Assembly (NCBI RefSeq): GCF_014270035.1 | Contig: NZ_JACNEP010000013.1 | Span: forward strand, 31,603 to 95,602 | Direction: 5' to 3' | Source: Neptunicella marina | GTDB taxonomy: Bacteria > Pseudomonadota > Gammaproteobacteria > Enterobacterales > Alteromonadaceae | DNA: 64,000 nucleotides | Shown: piece by piece, positions 9,095 to 17,907 of the stretch | Layout of the letters: each line of letters starts with the position of its first letter | Numbering within the stretch: position 1 is the stretch's first letter | Made by a program: the position numbers and the translations under genes | Notes under the pieces: model-generated | Seen by the model: the letters and a program-made list of their open reading frames with translations, nothing else | The model's database searches: none | What the model was told of the DNA's origin: nothing

Positions 9095-9412
9095 GTTTTT
9101 CCTAGTCAGCCAGAGGCTGACTTATTTCCCCATTCACTGTGGCCAATTTTTAATTCAGATTAGTAAACTGCCAGACGAGGCAGGGATGCTGAGTCAGTTG
9201 CAACAGAAGGGACGTGGATTTGCAACGGTGGCAGTTTGCCTGAATTGAAAATTGAACTGCCACAGTGCTGGGGTGCCGTTGGGTTCTTAGGGAATTGCGG
9301 CAGCACAATTCCCTACGCCGCTGTCGCCGGCGCGACGCACAAATCCTCAATCTATGACAAGCGGTTGGTTGCGAAGCAAAACCACAAAAGCTCGCGCCCC
9401 CAAAGGGACGTG
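9095..9412. repeat. Direct repeat copy A (~300 bp), left of esterase gene
   Basis: The sequence matches 10694-10990 along most of its length. Shared blocks include the hairpin GTCAGCCAGAGGCTGAC (9105-9121), CCCATTCACTGTGGCCAAT, AACTGCCAGACGAGGCAGG, GGTGGCAGTTTGCCTGAATT and GAATTGCGGCAGCACAATTC. Copy A carries an extra ~20 bases after GTCAGTTGCAAC. Internal inverted repeats make it highly structured. A second partial unit, with GCAATTGCGGCAGCACAA, follows at about 9450-9487. Confidence 0.75.
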
Positions 9413-9506
9413 AAATAAACAATGCATCTGATAATGCAGCACAGCGAAGCAATTGCGGCAGCACAAATCATCAATCTATGACAAATGCCAATTTTAAAAT
9501 CGGGAG

Positions 9507-10538
9507 CTAAAGCGCCGGCGCATCTAGCTCCTGCAACTGCTCTTTTAAAGCTTGTGATTCAGGATAAAAATAAATACCAGCTTTTAACGCTTGTTCCGCG
9601 GCATGTTTGTCATCCAGTTGGCTGGCTGCAAAGCCACTAAACCCGGCGATATAACGTTCTCTTGGTTTGATCTGGTACTTAAGCTTTTTCGACAATTTTT
9701 TATAGTGTTCGATGTAATCATCGGTGCTATAGGTTTGCATTTCGGTGTCACGTATATGCCAATCAGCATAAATCCAGGCCAGCGAATCATAAGTGCCTTT
9801 AAAGGCGGAAAGCATATGGTCGGTGTTCGCCATATAGTTAACTGTCCACGCCAAATTAGCTGGCGCACTTTCAACAAAAACCTTTTCCAGCGCTTCAAAT
9901 CCGTGACGGATTTTTTGATGTTCCATATCCCCCAAAGCCAGGTACACACTGCTGGATAGAGATGCATGTTGTTTGAAAAATCCCCGCAATAACTCTGGCA
10001 GTTGTGGTGCATACTGCATGGATGGACTGAGCATCACATAACTGGAAAACGCATTGGGATGCTGCATCAGCATATTGGCAACAAACAATCCTGATAATGA
10101 GTGACCGACAATAAAACGCCCACCATTGGTTCGGTAATTTTTTTCTATATAAGGCAGCGCTTCTTGTCTGATAAATGCCGAATATTTTTGTGCTTGTGGG
10201 CTTAGCTCAGCAGTTTCTTCATTTTTAAACGGGTAGTTATCGTCGCTATAATTTCCAGTGCTTGGCAGACCGACAACTATCATGTCCTCTATGCCGTATT
10301 TTGCCGCCTGAATATCTACAATGCTGCTCGCCCAGTTAAAATTATCTTTCTCATTTAGCGTGATTAACACAGGGAATTTTTTATCAGGCTGATTAGCGTA
10401 ATCAGCGGATAGCCTGACTAAAATGGTTCTGGATTCGGCTAAAGATTTTGAGTGGATTTCGGTTTGTATCGTGTCTTGCGCAGCCCAGCTTACAGACGTG
10501 ATATTTAACAACAGCAGAATGGTGACGATAACTCTCAT
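9507..10538 (-). CDS. Secreted esterase, alpha/beta-hydrolase of the esterase-D/IroE type
   Basis: The 343-residue protein starts with a clear signal peptide cleaved near SWA-AQ (about residue 19-20), so it acts in the periplasm or outside. The hydrolase core has the nucleophile elbow GHSLSG with Ser147, preceded by FPVLITLNEKDNFNW and followed by a His in NTDHMLSAF. This is the putative-esterase family (PF00756) that includes feruloyl esterases and siderophore esterases. The C-terminal ~70 residues look like a short TPR-like helical repeat. The gene is flanked by two ~300-bp direct repeats. The substrate is not known. Confidence 0.82.
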   Translation of the reverse strand: MRVIVTILLLLNITSVSWAAQDTIQTEIHSKSLAESRTILVRLSADYANQPDKKFPVLITLNEKDNFNWASSIVDIQAAKYGIEDMIVVGLPSTGNYSDDNYPFKNEETAELSPQAQKYSAFIRQEALPYIEKNYRTNGGRFIVGHSLSGLFVANMLMQHPNAFSSYVMLSPSMQYAPQLPELLRGFFKQHASLSSSVYLALGDMEHQKIRHGFEALEKVFVESAPANLAWTVNYMANTDHMLSAFKGTYDSLAWIYADWHIRDTEMQTYSTDDYIEHYKKLSKKLKYQIKPRERYIAGFSGFAASQLDDKHAAEQALKAGIYFYPESQALKEQLQELDAPAL

Positions 10539-10693
10539 TTGTATTCCCTTATCTTTATTACGCCGCCAGCATTAGCGAAGCTCTTTGTGAGAGATTACCA
10601 CGCGCTATATGTCTGAATTTTTCAGTTTTGTAACAAACTGCTGCAAATACTTTGTCCAAATGCGTTTGGGCAATGCCGGCTGTAAACCTTAAA

Positions 10694-10990
10694 GTTTTTT
10701 CTAGTCAGCCAGCGGCTGACTTATTTCCCCATTCACTGTGGCCAATTTAAAATTCAGATAAGCGAACTGCCAGACGAGGCAGGGAGACCGAGTCAGTTGC
10801 AACGGTGGCAGTTTGCCTGAATTGAAAATTGAGCAGACACAGTGCCTTTAGTTGGTAGGCGTTAACCGTTGGGTTCTTAGAGAATTGCGGCAGCACAATT
10901 CCCTGCGCCGGTGCAACGTCCAAACTTTATTTTTCTGGCAAGCGGTTAGTTGCGAAGCAAAAGCTCAACAGCTCGTGCGCCCTTCCAGGG
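10694..10990. repeat. Direct repeat copy B (~300 bp), right of esterase gene
   Basis: Same orientation as copy A, 1.6 kb away. It starts TTTTTCTAGTCAGCC with hairpin GTCAGCCAGCGGCTGAC at 10704-10720 and continues through the same blocks to GCAAGCGGTTAGTTGCGAAG. It has an extra ~20 bases (TTTAGTTGGTAGGCG region) not in copy A. No open reading frame in it is conserved between copies. Confidence 0.75.
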
Positions 10991-10994
10991 TCAG

Positions 10995-11471
10995 TCAAAG
11001 CCCTATGGTGTCTAAATTCTGCTGACACTTTAAAAAAGGCGCAGATTTTAGCTCATCTGATAAATTATCAACCTTAAGATCAGGCTCCATTTGATGTTGC
11101 AACTGGTATGTGTACAGATAATCGAATCCGAGCTGCCTGACTTCATGTCTATCCAGCAAAATCACCACCTGACTGATTTTCGCCAGACGTATCGCCATGT
11201 AACACAAACCACAAGGCTCACCAGATGCAAATAAGGTGGCACCTGTCAGCCCGGTGCGGCCTATGTTTTGACTCGCCGCTCTGATTGCCTGAATTTCGGC
11301 GTGCGCCGTACAGTCATGCAACTGATTAACCTGATTAACGCCTTCACCAATACAGTTACCTTGTTGGTCAACAATAACAGACGAAAAAGGCAATCCCCCC
11401 TTGTCTGCTTGTTGCATAGCCAGTGCAATTGTTTGTTTAGAGTAAAACGTAATTTGTTTTGCATCTAACAT
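10995..11471 (-). CDS. Nucleoside/cytidine-type deaminase (CMP/dCMP deaminase fold)
   Basis: The 158-residue zinc enzyme has the motifs HAEIQAI (zinc His and catalytic Glu) and EPCGLCYMAI (two zinc Cys), the CDA-superfamily pattern of guanine deaminase, TadA and related enzymes. It would deaminate a nucleobase or nucleoside in the cytosol; the exact substrate is open. Its ATG overlaps the end of the azoreductase gene by seven bases (ATGTTAG), so the two form an operon. Confidence 0.85.
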   Translation of the reverse strand: MLDAKQITFYSKQTIALAMQQADKGGLPFSSVIVDQQGNCIGEGVNQVNQLHDCTAHAEIQAIRAASQNIGRTGLTGATLFASGEPCGLCYMAIRLAKISQVVILLDRHEVRQLGFDYLYTYQLQHQMEPDLKVDNLSDELKSAPFLKCQQNLDTIGL

Positions 11472-12148
11472 ATTGCCAGCCCAGACTGTCTGGCCAGTAA
11501 AGTGGCGAGTTCTTCAGCTTTAGATTCGGCCATTCGCAATGAGTGCTGGTGTCTGTCATCGGCAAATTCCTGATATTCCGACGCGACCTCGTAAATGTCA
11601 GTCACCCCCAGGTACTTACTCAGCGTACGTATATGCGGCACTAAATGATTGGAATCCTCATTTATACCGCCTTTTGCAAAACCAAATTCACCACTTGAGG
11701 TAACAATTACCAGTGTTTTGCCGGACAATAAAGGAGCCAGTGGTTTATCGCCCCGCGCCAAATCAAAATCAAAGGTTTTATTAATACGTATGATTTGATC
11801 AAACCAGGCTTTTAACTGTGCTGGCATGCCGTAATTGTACATTGGCGATGAAATAACGATGAGATTGGCTTTTTCAACCTCGGCAATCAGTTCATCCGAC
11901 TGTGCTAGGATTTGTTGTTGCTGAGGAGACCTTGTCGACCCCGGGGTAAATACGGCACCTATCCAGTCCTGAGTAATAAACCGGGGGGGATTGATACCAA
12001 CGTCACGATAAATGTACTCATCTATACCCGCATCTTCTGCAAATTGTAAAATAAACTTTTTTGCCAGTTTCTTAGAAATTGAATCATGTTCCGGGTTTGC
12101 ATTCGAAATTGCTCTAACACTTGAATCTACATGTAAAATAACACTCAT
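11465..12148 (-). CDS. azoR: FMN-dependent NADH:quinone oxidoreductase / azoreductase
   Basis: The 227-residue flavodoxin-fold protein starts MSVILHVDSSVR and contains SPMYNYGMPAQLKAWFDQII, the characteristic AzoR/AcpD segment, plus VTSSGEFGF near the FMN site. AzoR enzymes reduce quinones, azo dyes and nitro compounds with two electrons, using NADH. It is slightly longer than E. coli AzoR (~201). A LysR-type regulator is encoded divergently 135 bases away, and the deaminase gene overlaps its end. Confidence 0.88.
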   Translation of the reverse strand: MSVILHVDSSVRAISNANPEHDSISKKLAKKFILQFAEDAGIDEYIYRDVGINPPRFITQDWIGAVFTPGSTRSPQQQQILAQSDELIAEVEKANLIVISSPMYNYGMPAQLKAWFDQIIRINKTFDFDLARGDKPLAPLLSGKTLVIVTSSGEFGFAKGGINEDSNHLVPHIRTLSKYLGVTDIYEVASEYQEFADDRHQHSLRMAESKAEELATLLARQSGLAIC

Positions 12149-12231
12149 TTTGGCTTGCCTCTGTGGGTTAACTCTGAGCGTTATTTTTGTGTTTTAAGTC
12201 AGTATTCACAAACGAGTAAAAAACACTTACA

Positions 12232-12248
12232 GATGAATTAAACTCATC
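12232..12248. promoter_or_regulatory. Candidate LysR-type operator in divergent azoR/LysR promoter region
   Basis: The near-palindrome GATGAATTAAACTCATC contains the T-N11-A pattern of LysR-type sites and lies 35 bases before the LysR gene and 84 bases before azoR. Assignment rests on position and symmetry. Confidence 0.4.
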
Positions 12249-12283
12249 TATTATCTATTTATACGGTTTAAAGAGTAGCTATC

Positions 12284-13138
12284 ATGCAAGTGTCTTTACC
12301 TGCACTTAAGGCGTTCGAATCAGCAGCCAGACTGGGCAGCTTTAAAGCGGCTGCAGCTGAGTTATCCATTTCCCCCACCGCAGTTTCTCATCATATCAAT
12401 AACCTTGAGCAGCGACTAAGCATCAGCTTATTTGTGCGCACAGCCAGAAAGGTGACACTCACTGAACCGGGTAAGGAATTAGCAACGGCTGCCGGTTTGG
12501 GCTTTCAAACGATTGAAAAGGCAATTGAAAAGATTGCACAGAAAGATCAACAAATAAATGTGGCAACGACCTCATCATTTGCGGCTTTGGTGCTTATTCC
12601 CGCACTTCAGGACTTTTATACACAGTATCCACAGTGCAAGGTCAATATTACCAGTGGTGAGAGCATTGAAGCAGACCATTTCACTTTACCGATTCGGTTT
12701 GGCGAAACGGGCAAACAATCGGGGGCTGACATCATCAAACCCGAACAGTTTAATTTATATTGCGGCCCCCAGACTGCTGCACAATTTAATCACTCAGAGC
12801 AAATAACCATTTACACCACCGACTGGAAAAATAGCAGGTTACCCAAAGTACCATTGCAAGCCTGGATCGAGCTAAACAGCTTACACAACAGCAACATTAA
12901 TGTGAGATATTACGATCAGGAGTTATTTGGTATTCAACAGGCATTATTGGAAAATGCCTATGTTTTTTGTTCGGATACACTGATACAAGGTTATATAAAA
13001 GCAGGCGTGTTAAGCGGATTGAATACCCAGCCCATCAGTTCCCGGCTTTGTTATTACATCGCCGATAAACAAAGACACCTTTCCCGGCATAATATTATGT
13101 TTGTAGAGTGGTTGGAACGGTTACTGAAACAGAATTAA
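12284..13138 (+). CDS. LysR-type transcriptional regulator (GcvA-like)
   Basis: The 284-residue protein has an N-terminal winged HTH (about 1-60; FKAAAAELSISPTAVSHHINNLEQRL) and a substrate-binding domain starting near residue 90 (INVATTSSFAALVLIPAL), as in GcvA-like regulators. It is divergent from the azoR-deaminase operon and probably controls it; the ligand is unknown. ATG at 12284 follows AGAGTAGCTATC, a weak ribosome site. Confidence 0.88.
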   Translation: MQVSLPALKAFESAARLGSFKAAAAELSISPTAVSHHINNLEQRLSISLFVRTARKVTLTEPGKELATAAGLGFQTIEKAIEKIAQKDQQINVATTSSFAALVLIPALQDFYTQYPQCKVNITSGESIEADHFTLPIRFGETGKQSGADIIKPEQFNLYCGPQTAAQFNHSEQITIYTTDWKNSRLPKVPLQAWIELNSLHNSNINVRYYDQELFGIQQALLENAYVFCSDTLIQGYIKAGVLSGLNTQPISSRLCYYIADKQRHLSRHNIMFVEWLERLLKQN

Positions 13139-13198
13139 GCATCCAGCAGGCAAACAAAGTTTGCACGACATTGCGACTTCTTAATTAAAGAGCGCCTC

Positions 13199-13471
13199 TT
13201 ATTTTATGTAAGAATCCAGAACTTTTAGCACAACCTCCATATCTTTTTCACGTTGTTCAGCGTTTTCTTCAAGCACCACATGCTCAAGTAAATGTCCTTT
13301 AATTACTTCTCTCATTAAACCGTTTACCGCACCTCGAATGGCAGCAATCTGCTGTAACACATCCAGACATTCATGGTCCTGTTCCAGCATTTTTTTTAAG
13401 CCTGTCACCTGTCCCTGTATTTTACTAACCCGGGTACTGAGCTTTTTCTGATCTTTGATTGTATGTGACAT
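13199..13471 (-). CDS. rcnR: Ni/Co-responsive repressor RcnR
   Basis: The 90-residue protein is nearly colinear with E. coli RcnR. It keeps the metal ligands His3, Cys35, His60 and His64 and the stretches [28 protein letters not shown] and [11 protein letters not shown]. RcnR represses the efflux gene until Ni(II) or Co(II) binds. The efflux gene rcnA is divergent, with two matching operators in the 133-base gap between them. Confidence 0.96.
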   Translation of the reverse strand: MSHTIKDQKKLSTRVSKIQGQVTGLKKMLEQDHECLDVLQQIAAIRGAVNGLMREVIKGHLLEHVVLEENAEQREKDMEVVLKVLDSYIK

Positions 13472-13530
13472 GAGGTATCTTCATTTTGTCTTAAACCGGG
13501 TAATTATAACGATAATGTAGCACCCCATAA

Positions 13531-13565
13531 TACTGGGGGGTAGTATATTATACTGGAGGGGAGTA
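13531..13565. promoter_or_regulatory. Tandem RcnR operators
   Basis: Two sites follow the known RcnR pattern TACT-G6-N-AGTA: TACTGGGGGGTAGTA (13531-13545, perfect) and TACTGGAGGGGAGTA (13551-13565, one base different in the G tract). Their starts are 20 bases apart, about two helical turns, so both lie on the same DNA face. Confidence 0.88.
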
Positions 13566-13604
13566 TAGTTCGGTTCAAATATTTAAACCCAACAGGGAAT
13601 TTGA

Positions 13605-14681
13605 ATGGATTTTGTAGCACTACTGCAACAAGGTAATGGCTGGTTTTTTATTCCCAGTGCCATCATGCTTGGCGCGTTACATGGTTTAGAGCCAGGACAC
13701 TCAAAAACCATGATGGCTGCCTTTATTGTGGCGATCAAAGGTACGGTTAAACAGGCGGTAATGTTAGGTTTAGCGGCGACCATTTCTCACACGGCAATTG
13801 TTTGGCTAATCGCTGTTGGAGGGATGTACCTCAGCCAGGCCTTCACCGCAGAAGCCGTTGAACCCTGGATGCAATTTATTTCCGGGATAATTATTATCCT
13901 GACCGGGCTGTGGATGTTTGTTAGAACATGGAATGGGGAACGCACCTGGCATAAAGCACATAAACACGCACATGAATGGACCACCCAAGTTGTCGATACA
14001 GGGCATGGACACATCTCCTTATCTGTTATCGAAGAAGGAGCTTACTACCGTTTTCAGCTGCGTGCGCTAAATGGCAGACTTCCATCACCTGAAGGTATTC
14101 AGTTATCAATGCAGCAGACAGATTCTGCTGCATCCGAGCTGAGCCAATTTGTGCAGCGTGATGGATATCTTGAGTCCATATCGCGAATTCAGGCCTCAAA
14201 CGACTTTTCAGTTACACTGATGATGACTCACCACGATCACACACATGATTTTAATGTACATTTTCATGAAGACGCTCAATTAATAAATGAAAATAAACAG
14301 TATCAGGATGCTCACGAACTCGCTCACGCCCGGGATATTCAAAAACGTTTTGAGCATCGCGATGTAACCAATGGTCAGATACTACTTTTTGGGTTAACCG
14401 GAGGATTAATCCCCTGTCCTGCCGCTGTAACTGTGCTGTTTATATGCATACAGCTAAAAGCAATAACACTGGGTGCAACTCTGGTTGTCTCATTTAGCAT
14501 TGGACTGGCACTGACGCTGGTGACAGTTGGCGTTGTGGCAGCCGTGGGGGTGCATAAGGCAACGTCTAAATGGAGCGGATTAAATGATATTGCTCGCCGG
14601 GCACCATATCTTTCTGGTGTGCTAATTAGCGCGGTCGGAGCATATATGTGCCTGCACGGGATAACAGCACTAACAAATTAA
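13605..14681 (+). CDS. rcnA: Nickel/cobalt efflux protein RcnA
   Basis: The 358-residue inner-membrane protein starts with HGLEPGHSK (26-34), the family's metal-binding signature. It has six or so membrane segments split by a long cytoplasmic or periplasmic loop (about 110-255) that ends in a His-rich stretch, MTHHDHTHDFNVHFHED. It then continues GLTGGLIPCPAAVTVL. It exports Ni(II) and Co(II). Two RcnR operators lie just upstream. Confidence 0.94.
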   Translation: MDFVALLQQGNGWFFIPSAIMLGALHGLEPGHSKTMMAAFIVAIKGTVKQAVMLGLAATISHTAIVWLIAVGGMYLSQAFTAEAVEPWMQFISGIIIILTGLWMFVRTWNGERTWHKAHKHAHEWTTQVVDTGHGHISLSVIEEGAYYRFQLRALNGRLPSPEGIQLSMQQTDSAASELSQFVQRDGYLESISRIQASNDFSVTLMMTHHDHTHDFNVHFHEDAQLINENKQYQDAHELAHARDIQKRFEHRDVTNGQILLFGLTGGLIPCPAAVTVLFICIQLKAITLGATLVVSFSIGLALTLVTVGVVAAVGVHKATSKWSGLNDIARRAPYLSGVLISAVGAYMCLHGITALTN

Positions 14682-14698
14682 TTTTTAAAGCAATAACA

Positions 14699-14915
14699 TT
14701 AATCTACAGTGGCATTTTGTTGCATTGCATCATACTGTGCGCGGCTATTTTCAATGATTTTTAAGTTGTCACGCACCCACTGATTAAAACGCAGACTGCC
14801 GTCACCTAACATCACAATAATAAGAATGCTCCACTTATCGCCGACACGCGATAACAGAACGCACCGCTTTACATTCTTTACCACTGTGCTCCAGTTGCTA
14901 CCAGTTATTCATCAT
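14699..14915 (-). pseudogene. Decayed HxlR-family regulator
   Basis: Three lesions are visible. From the ATG pair at 14910-14915 the frame reads MMNNW then a TAG stop, then QLEHSGKECKAVRS, the usual HxlR N-terminus. A one-base shift then gives LSRVGDKWSILI, the HxlR helix core. After SLRFNQ the reading jumps straight to WVRDNLKIIENSRAQYDA, the family's C-terminus, so about 50 residues of the wing region are missing. The gene is divergent from the nitroreductase gene, as functional HxlR regulators of nitroreductases often are. Confidence 0.75.
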
Positions 14916-15040
14916 ATCTCCGGTATGTTATTTGTGCCTGGGTGACAAAAATGTGCCTCCTTGCGGCTACTATTTTAAGTACCTAATATAGAGTAAATTA
15001 CTTTTTATACTTTAAATCGCATCTAATTAAGGAGTCATGT

Positions 15041-15631
15041 GTGGAACAAGTACTTTCTCAACAAGCGTTAGATCAGTTATTTTACCAGGCAAGAACCGTC
15101 AACGCCTGGCAGGACAAACCCGTTAGCGATGAATTACTGACTCAGTTATATGATGTATTCAAATGGGGGCCGACTTCAGCAAACAGTTGCCCTGCGCGTT
15201 TTGTATGGGTGAAAAGCGATAAAGCTAAGCAAACACTCGCCGACTTAGCCAAGGGTGGTAATCCGGATAAAATTTTACAGGCTCCGGTCACTGTGATCAT
15301 TGGCCAGGATCTTAACTTTGTGGATACCTTACCTAAACTGGTGGCGCCACATCTGTTGGAAAACATGCAGAATATGTTGCGCCCGGTGGCTGAGATTACT
15401 GCATTTCGTAACGGTACATTGCAAGGTGCTTATCTTATGATGGCCGCACGTGCTTTAGGTCTGGATTGTGGCCCAATGTCAGGATTTGATAACGATGGCG
15501 TGGATAAAGCGTTTTTCGCAGATACCGCAATTAAATCCAACTTTATCTGCTGTTTGGGTTATGGCGTGGCGGAATCGACCTACCCAAGGGCACCACGACT
15601 GAGTTTTGATGAAGCGGGTGAAATTGTTTAA
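15041..15631 (+). CDS. RutE-like nitroreductase (malonic semialdehyde reductase family)
   Basis: The 196-residue protein has the same length and layout as E. coli RutE: WGPTSANSCPAR, TAFRNGTLQGAYLMMAARALGLDCGPMSGFD and a terminal PRLSFDEA. These FMN enzymes reduce malonic semialdehyde or nitro compounds with NAD(P)H. The GTG at 15041 follows AAGGAG at good spacing; the ATG four bases upstream is out of frame. No other rut genes are near, so a stand-alone detoxifying role is as likely as pyrimidine catabolism. Confidence 0.88.
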   Translation: MEQVLSQQALDQLFYQARTVNAWQDKPVSDELLTQLYDVFKWGPTSANSCPARFVWVKSDKAKQTLADLAKGGNPDKILQAPVTVIIGQDLNFVDTLPKLVAPHLLENMQNMLRPVAEITAFRNGTLQGAYLMMAARALGLDCGPMSGFDNDGVDKAFFADTAIKSNFICCLGYGVAESTYPRAPRLSFDEAGEIV

Positions 15632-15683
15632 TCAGAATCCAATTCACACAGATCCAAGCCATGGGATCTAATCGGTGCAGCCA

Positions 15684-16157
15684 TTAAAGCAGTAGCTTTC
15701 TGCGCTTTAATGGCATGCGCATTTTTACATATTCAATACCACTTTTATCAAAACGTTCTCCATCGGGCTTCATGCCTAGTTTCATATAAAATGCCAACGC
15801 ACTGGTTCTGGCATCACACCAAAAAAAGTCGACATCCTTGTCTTTAAGGAACGCAATGACGTGACCTAACATTGCTGAGCCAATACCAAGCCCCTGAAAC
15901 TCTCCGTCTGTGGCAAACTTGCGTAATCTTGCTGAGCGGCCGTGTATAAATATCGATGCCACACTGACCAACTGCTGATGAATAAATCCGCCAAAGTGCA
16001 GTGCTTGCTCATCCCCTTCCACCTGACAAAACTCAGCATCTTTATCCGGCCACAGGATACGATGGCGGAGATCAAGTGTTTGTTGCCAGTCAATTTTTTC
16101 TATTCGAAGTTCTGCAGTATCAGGCCCAAACTCTGGCTGCTCAGTTGTTAGTTGCAA
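15684..16157 (-). CDS. GNAT N-acetyltransferase
   Basis: The 157-residue protein has the acetyl-CoA loop LRKFATDGEFQGLGIGSAML (about 79-98) and the downstream ARTSALAFYMKLGM segment of the GNAT fold. The start is a TTG at 16157 inside the end of the preceding acetyltransferase gene (17-base overlap), so the two are coupled. A hairpin made by the last codons and the bases just after the stop (GCCATTAAAGC with GCTTTAATGGC, 15681-15715) may end the message. Substrate unknown. Confidence 0.82.
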   Translation of the reverse strand: MQLTTEQPEFGPDTAELRIEKIDWQQTLDLRHRILWPDKDAEFCQVEGDEQALHFGGFIHQQLVSVASIFIHGRSARLRKFATDGEFQGLGIGSAMLGHVIAFLKDKDVDFFWCDARTSALAFYMKLGMKPDGERFDKSGIEYVKMRMPLKRRKLLL

Positions 16158-16686
16158 GATGTTGTTTCCATTGGTTTTGATTAATTCTCAACAAAGCGAT
16201 GCGGCTGGTGATACCTTTTACTTCTGTTGTCTGGTCAGATTGCCAGACAGTTTGCATGTTCAAACGCTGCCCCAATTTAATCGCGGCGACATTGCGTTCA
16301 AACGTTTGCGCAAACACAACCTGAGCACCTAACTTATTAAATGCAAAATCCATCATCATGCTTGCCGCATTAAAGGCAATACCTTTCCATTGCGCTTCAC
16401 GCCCCAGCTCAATTCCAAACGAATAACAACCACTGTCAACACGTCTTAGTCCTACTGAGCCAACAAGCGCCGCTCCATGCTCAATAGCAAACTGATAACT
16501 GACTCTGGGTTGCGCATTTGCCTGTGCGATAAAGCGGTTTAACAACTTTTCACTTTGTATTTTGCTTACAACATCATCGCAATAAAATCGTGCAAACTTT
16601 TTATCCAGCCGTAGCTGCTGATATGCGATTAAATCTGTCATTACAAAATCCCTTAATAACAGATTGTTCGTTCCATGCAGTCGCAT
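16141..16686 (-). CDS. GNAT N-acetyltransferase, RimJ/RimL type
   Basis: The 181-residue protein fits the RimJ/RimL-like acetyltransferases: LRDFVMTDL near the start, IGLELGREAQWKGIAFNAASMMMDFAF-like motif A (SFGIELGREAQWKGIAF) and FAQTFERNVAAIKLGQRL. The ATG at 16686 follows GGGGAAGG. It overlaps the next acetyltransferase gene. The acceptor amine is unknown. Confidence 0.8.
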   Translation of the reverse strand: MRLHGTNNLLLRDFVMTDLIAYQQLRLDKKFARFYCDDVVSKIQSEKLLNRFIAQANAQPRVSYQFAIEHGAALVGSVGLRRVDSGCYSFGIELGREAQWKGIAFNAASMMMDFAFNKLGAQVVFAQTFERNVAAIKLGQRLNMQTVWQSDQTTEVKGITSRIALLRINQNQWKQHLATNN

Positions 16687-17002
16687 ACCTTCCCCAAAAG
16701 TAACAATATATAACAATTAATTTATTATTCTATTACAATCGATTTAAATACAAATTAATTATTCCATAAAAGACGAAGCAAATGCTACAAAAATTGTATC
16801 AGCCATGTCAATGAATTTTAAAATTTTCCGTATAGTACTTAAGTAGTATTGGGAAAGAAACCTTTAACTTGTCTAAAAAAATCCTGCTCTAATAATGCAT
16901 TTTTCCATTAGAAACAGGTAATAAAAGACAAAACTAAGCCCACATCACATAAAGTAACCTAGCAGAAGGGCTATGAATTAAATGTGAAATACTGGTAGTA
17001 AC
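16687..17002. other. A+T-rich gene-free stretch
   Basis: No reading frame with a plausible start and ribosome site, and no repeat shared with the rest of the window, was seen. It presumably holds the promoter of the two acetyltransferase genes. Confidence 0.5.
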
Positions 17003-17392
17003 TTATTTATGCAAAGCCTGATCAAACTGCGCAAGTTTGGCAATGCCATCTGTCCAGCTCAGTTTACTTTCGCAATAAATATTTGCGGTAGGTTGTGTAT
17101 CCATATTTTCCACGCTACCTAAATACAACATCGCTAATCCTGGGTATTTCTGATTAAGGTTGTATAAAGGAGAGCCACAGTCAGCACAGAAGTGCTTTAC
17201 CGCTCTTTCCGATAGTGCAGCGGTTTTAATGTTGCCAGTTACAAGGGTTAAATCAGCGTGTTTGACTATCAGGTAGGTACTAAATGCCGAGCCATTTAAT
17301 TTACGGCATAACTCACAATGGCAGTTTACGCTGTTTAAAATTCTGCCTTCAAGTTTATACGTGGCATTGCCACAAAAGCATTTACCTTGCAT
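17003..17392 (-). CDS. GFA family protein (glutathione-dependent formaldehyde-activating-like)
   Basis: The 129-residue zinc protein has the GFA cysteine pattern: GKCFCGNATY, VNCHCELCRKLNGSAF and HFCADCGSPLY. The ATG at 17392 begins MQGKCFCG, the usual GFA start. Members bind two zinc ions; only a few act on glutathione adducts, so function is open. It is one of four GFA genes in this window. Confidence 0.88.
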   Translation of the reverse strand: MQGKCFCGNATYKLEGRILNSVNCHCELCRKLNGSAFSTYLIVKHADLTLVTGNIKTAALSERAVKHFCADCGSPLYNLNQKYPGLAMLYLGSVENMDTQPTANIYCESKLSWTDGIAKLAQFDQALHK

Positions 17393-17405
17393 CACTTGGC
17401 TCCTG

Positions 17406-17849
17406 TCAGAACAGATTAGGCGACAATATCCATATGGTAGTAAACAATAATCCGGCAAAAGCTTCGAGCAGGGATACAGGCTTTTTGCCCAAACTATTAA
17501 GGTAGCCCAACACCAGTGCCAATACACCCAGAGGTAGAAAAAAAACAATGGATGATACTGTTAGATTGGTGTTTGACCATCCCAACCAATTAAACAACAC
17601 ATCTTCCACCGCAGCATGACCAAATAAGACCAAATAAATATTGCAGTGGCGGTAACCATACAACACAAGCAGTCCGGCAATGATACAAGTGATGCCTATG
17701 AAAAGTGGAATAAACTGCGTGTAATAACTGGGGGTAAACCAGATACTCATATCCAGAGAGGTATGGACCTGATCATAAAAAGGCACACTGAATGCGGTAC
17801 CCACCATCAGAAATAAAATACCCAGCGTTTTAATAACGTTCTGATTCAT
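17406..17849 (-). CDS. Hypothetical integral membrane protein
   Basis: Starting at MNQNVIKTL the 147-residue protein has four hydrophobic segments (LGILFLMVGTAF, FIPLFIGITCIIAGLLVLY, IVFFLPLGVLALVLGYL, AFAGLLFTTIWIL). No family was recognised. It lies 13 bases upstream of the GFA gene and may share its message. Confidence 0.65.
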   Translation of the reverse strand: MNQNVIKTLGILFLMVGTAFSVPFYDQVHTSLDMSIWFTPSYYTQFIPLFIGITCIIAGLLVLYGYRHCNIYLVLFGHAAVEDVLFNWLGWSNTNLTVSSIVFFLPLGVLALVLGYLNSLGKKPVSLLEAFAGLLFTTIWILSPNLF

Positions 17850-17907
17850 ATCCAGTCCCTGCACATCGCCAATTTGAATTTTTATATCATAGCTATCAAC
17901 ACATTAG

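Noticed and set aside
14699..14884. A functional 61-residue HxlR-like regulator
   Set aside because: The wing region is missing, and an upstream stop plus frameshift in the same locus show decay.
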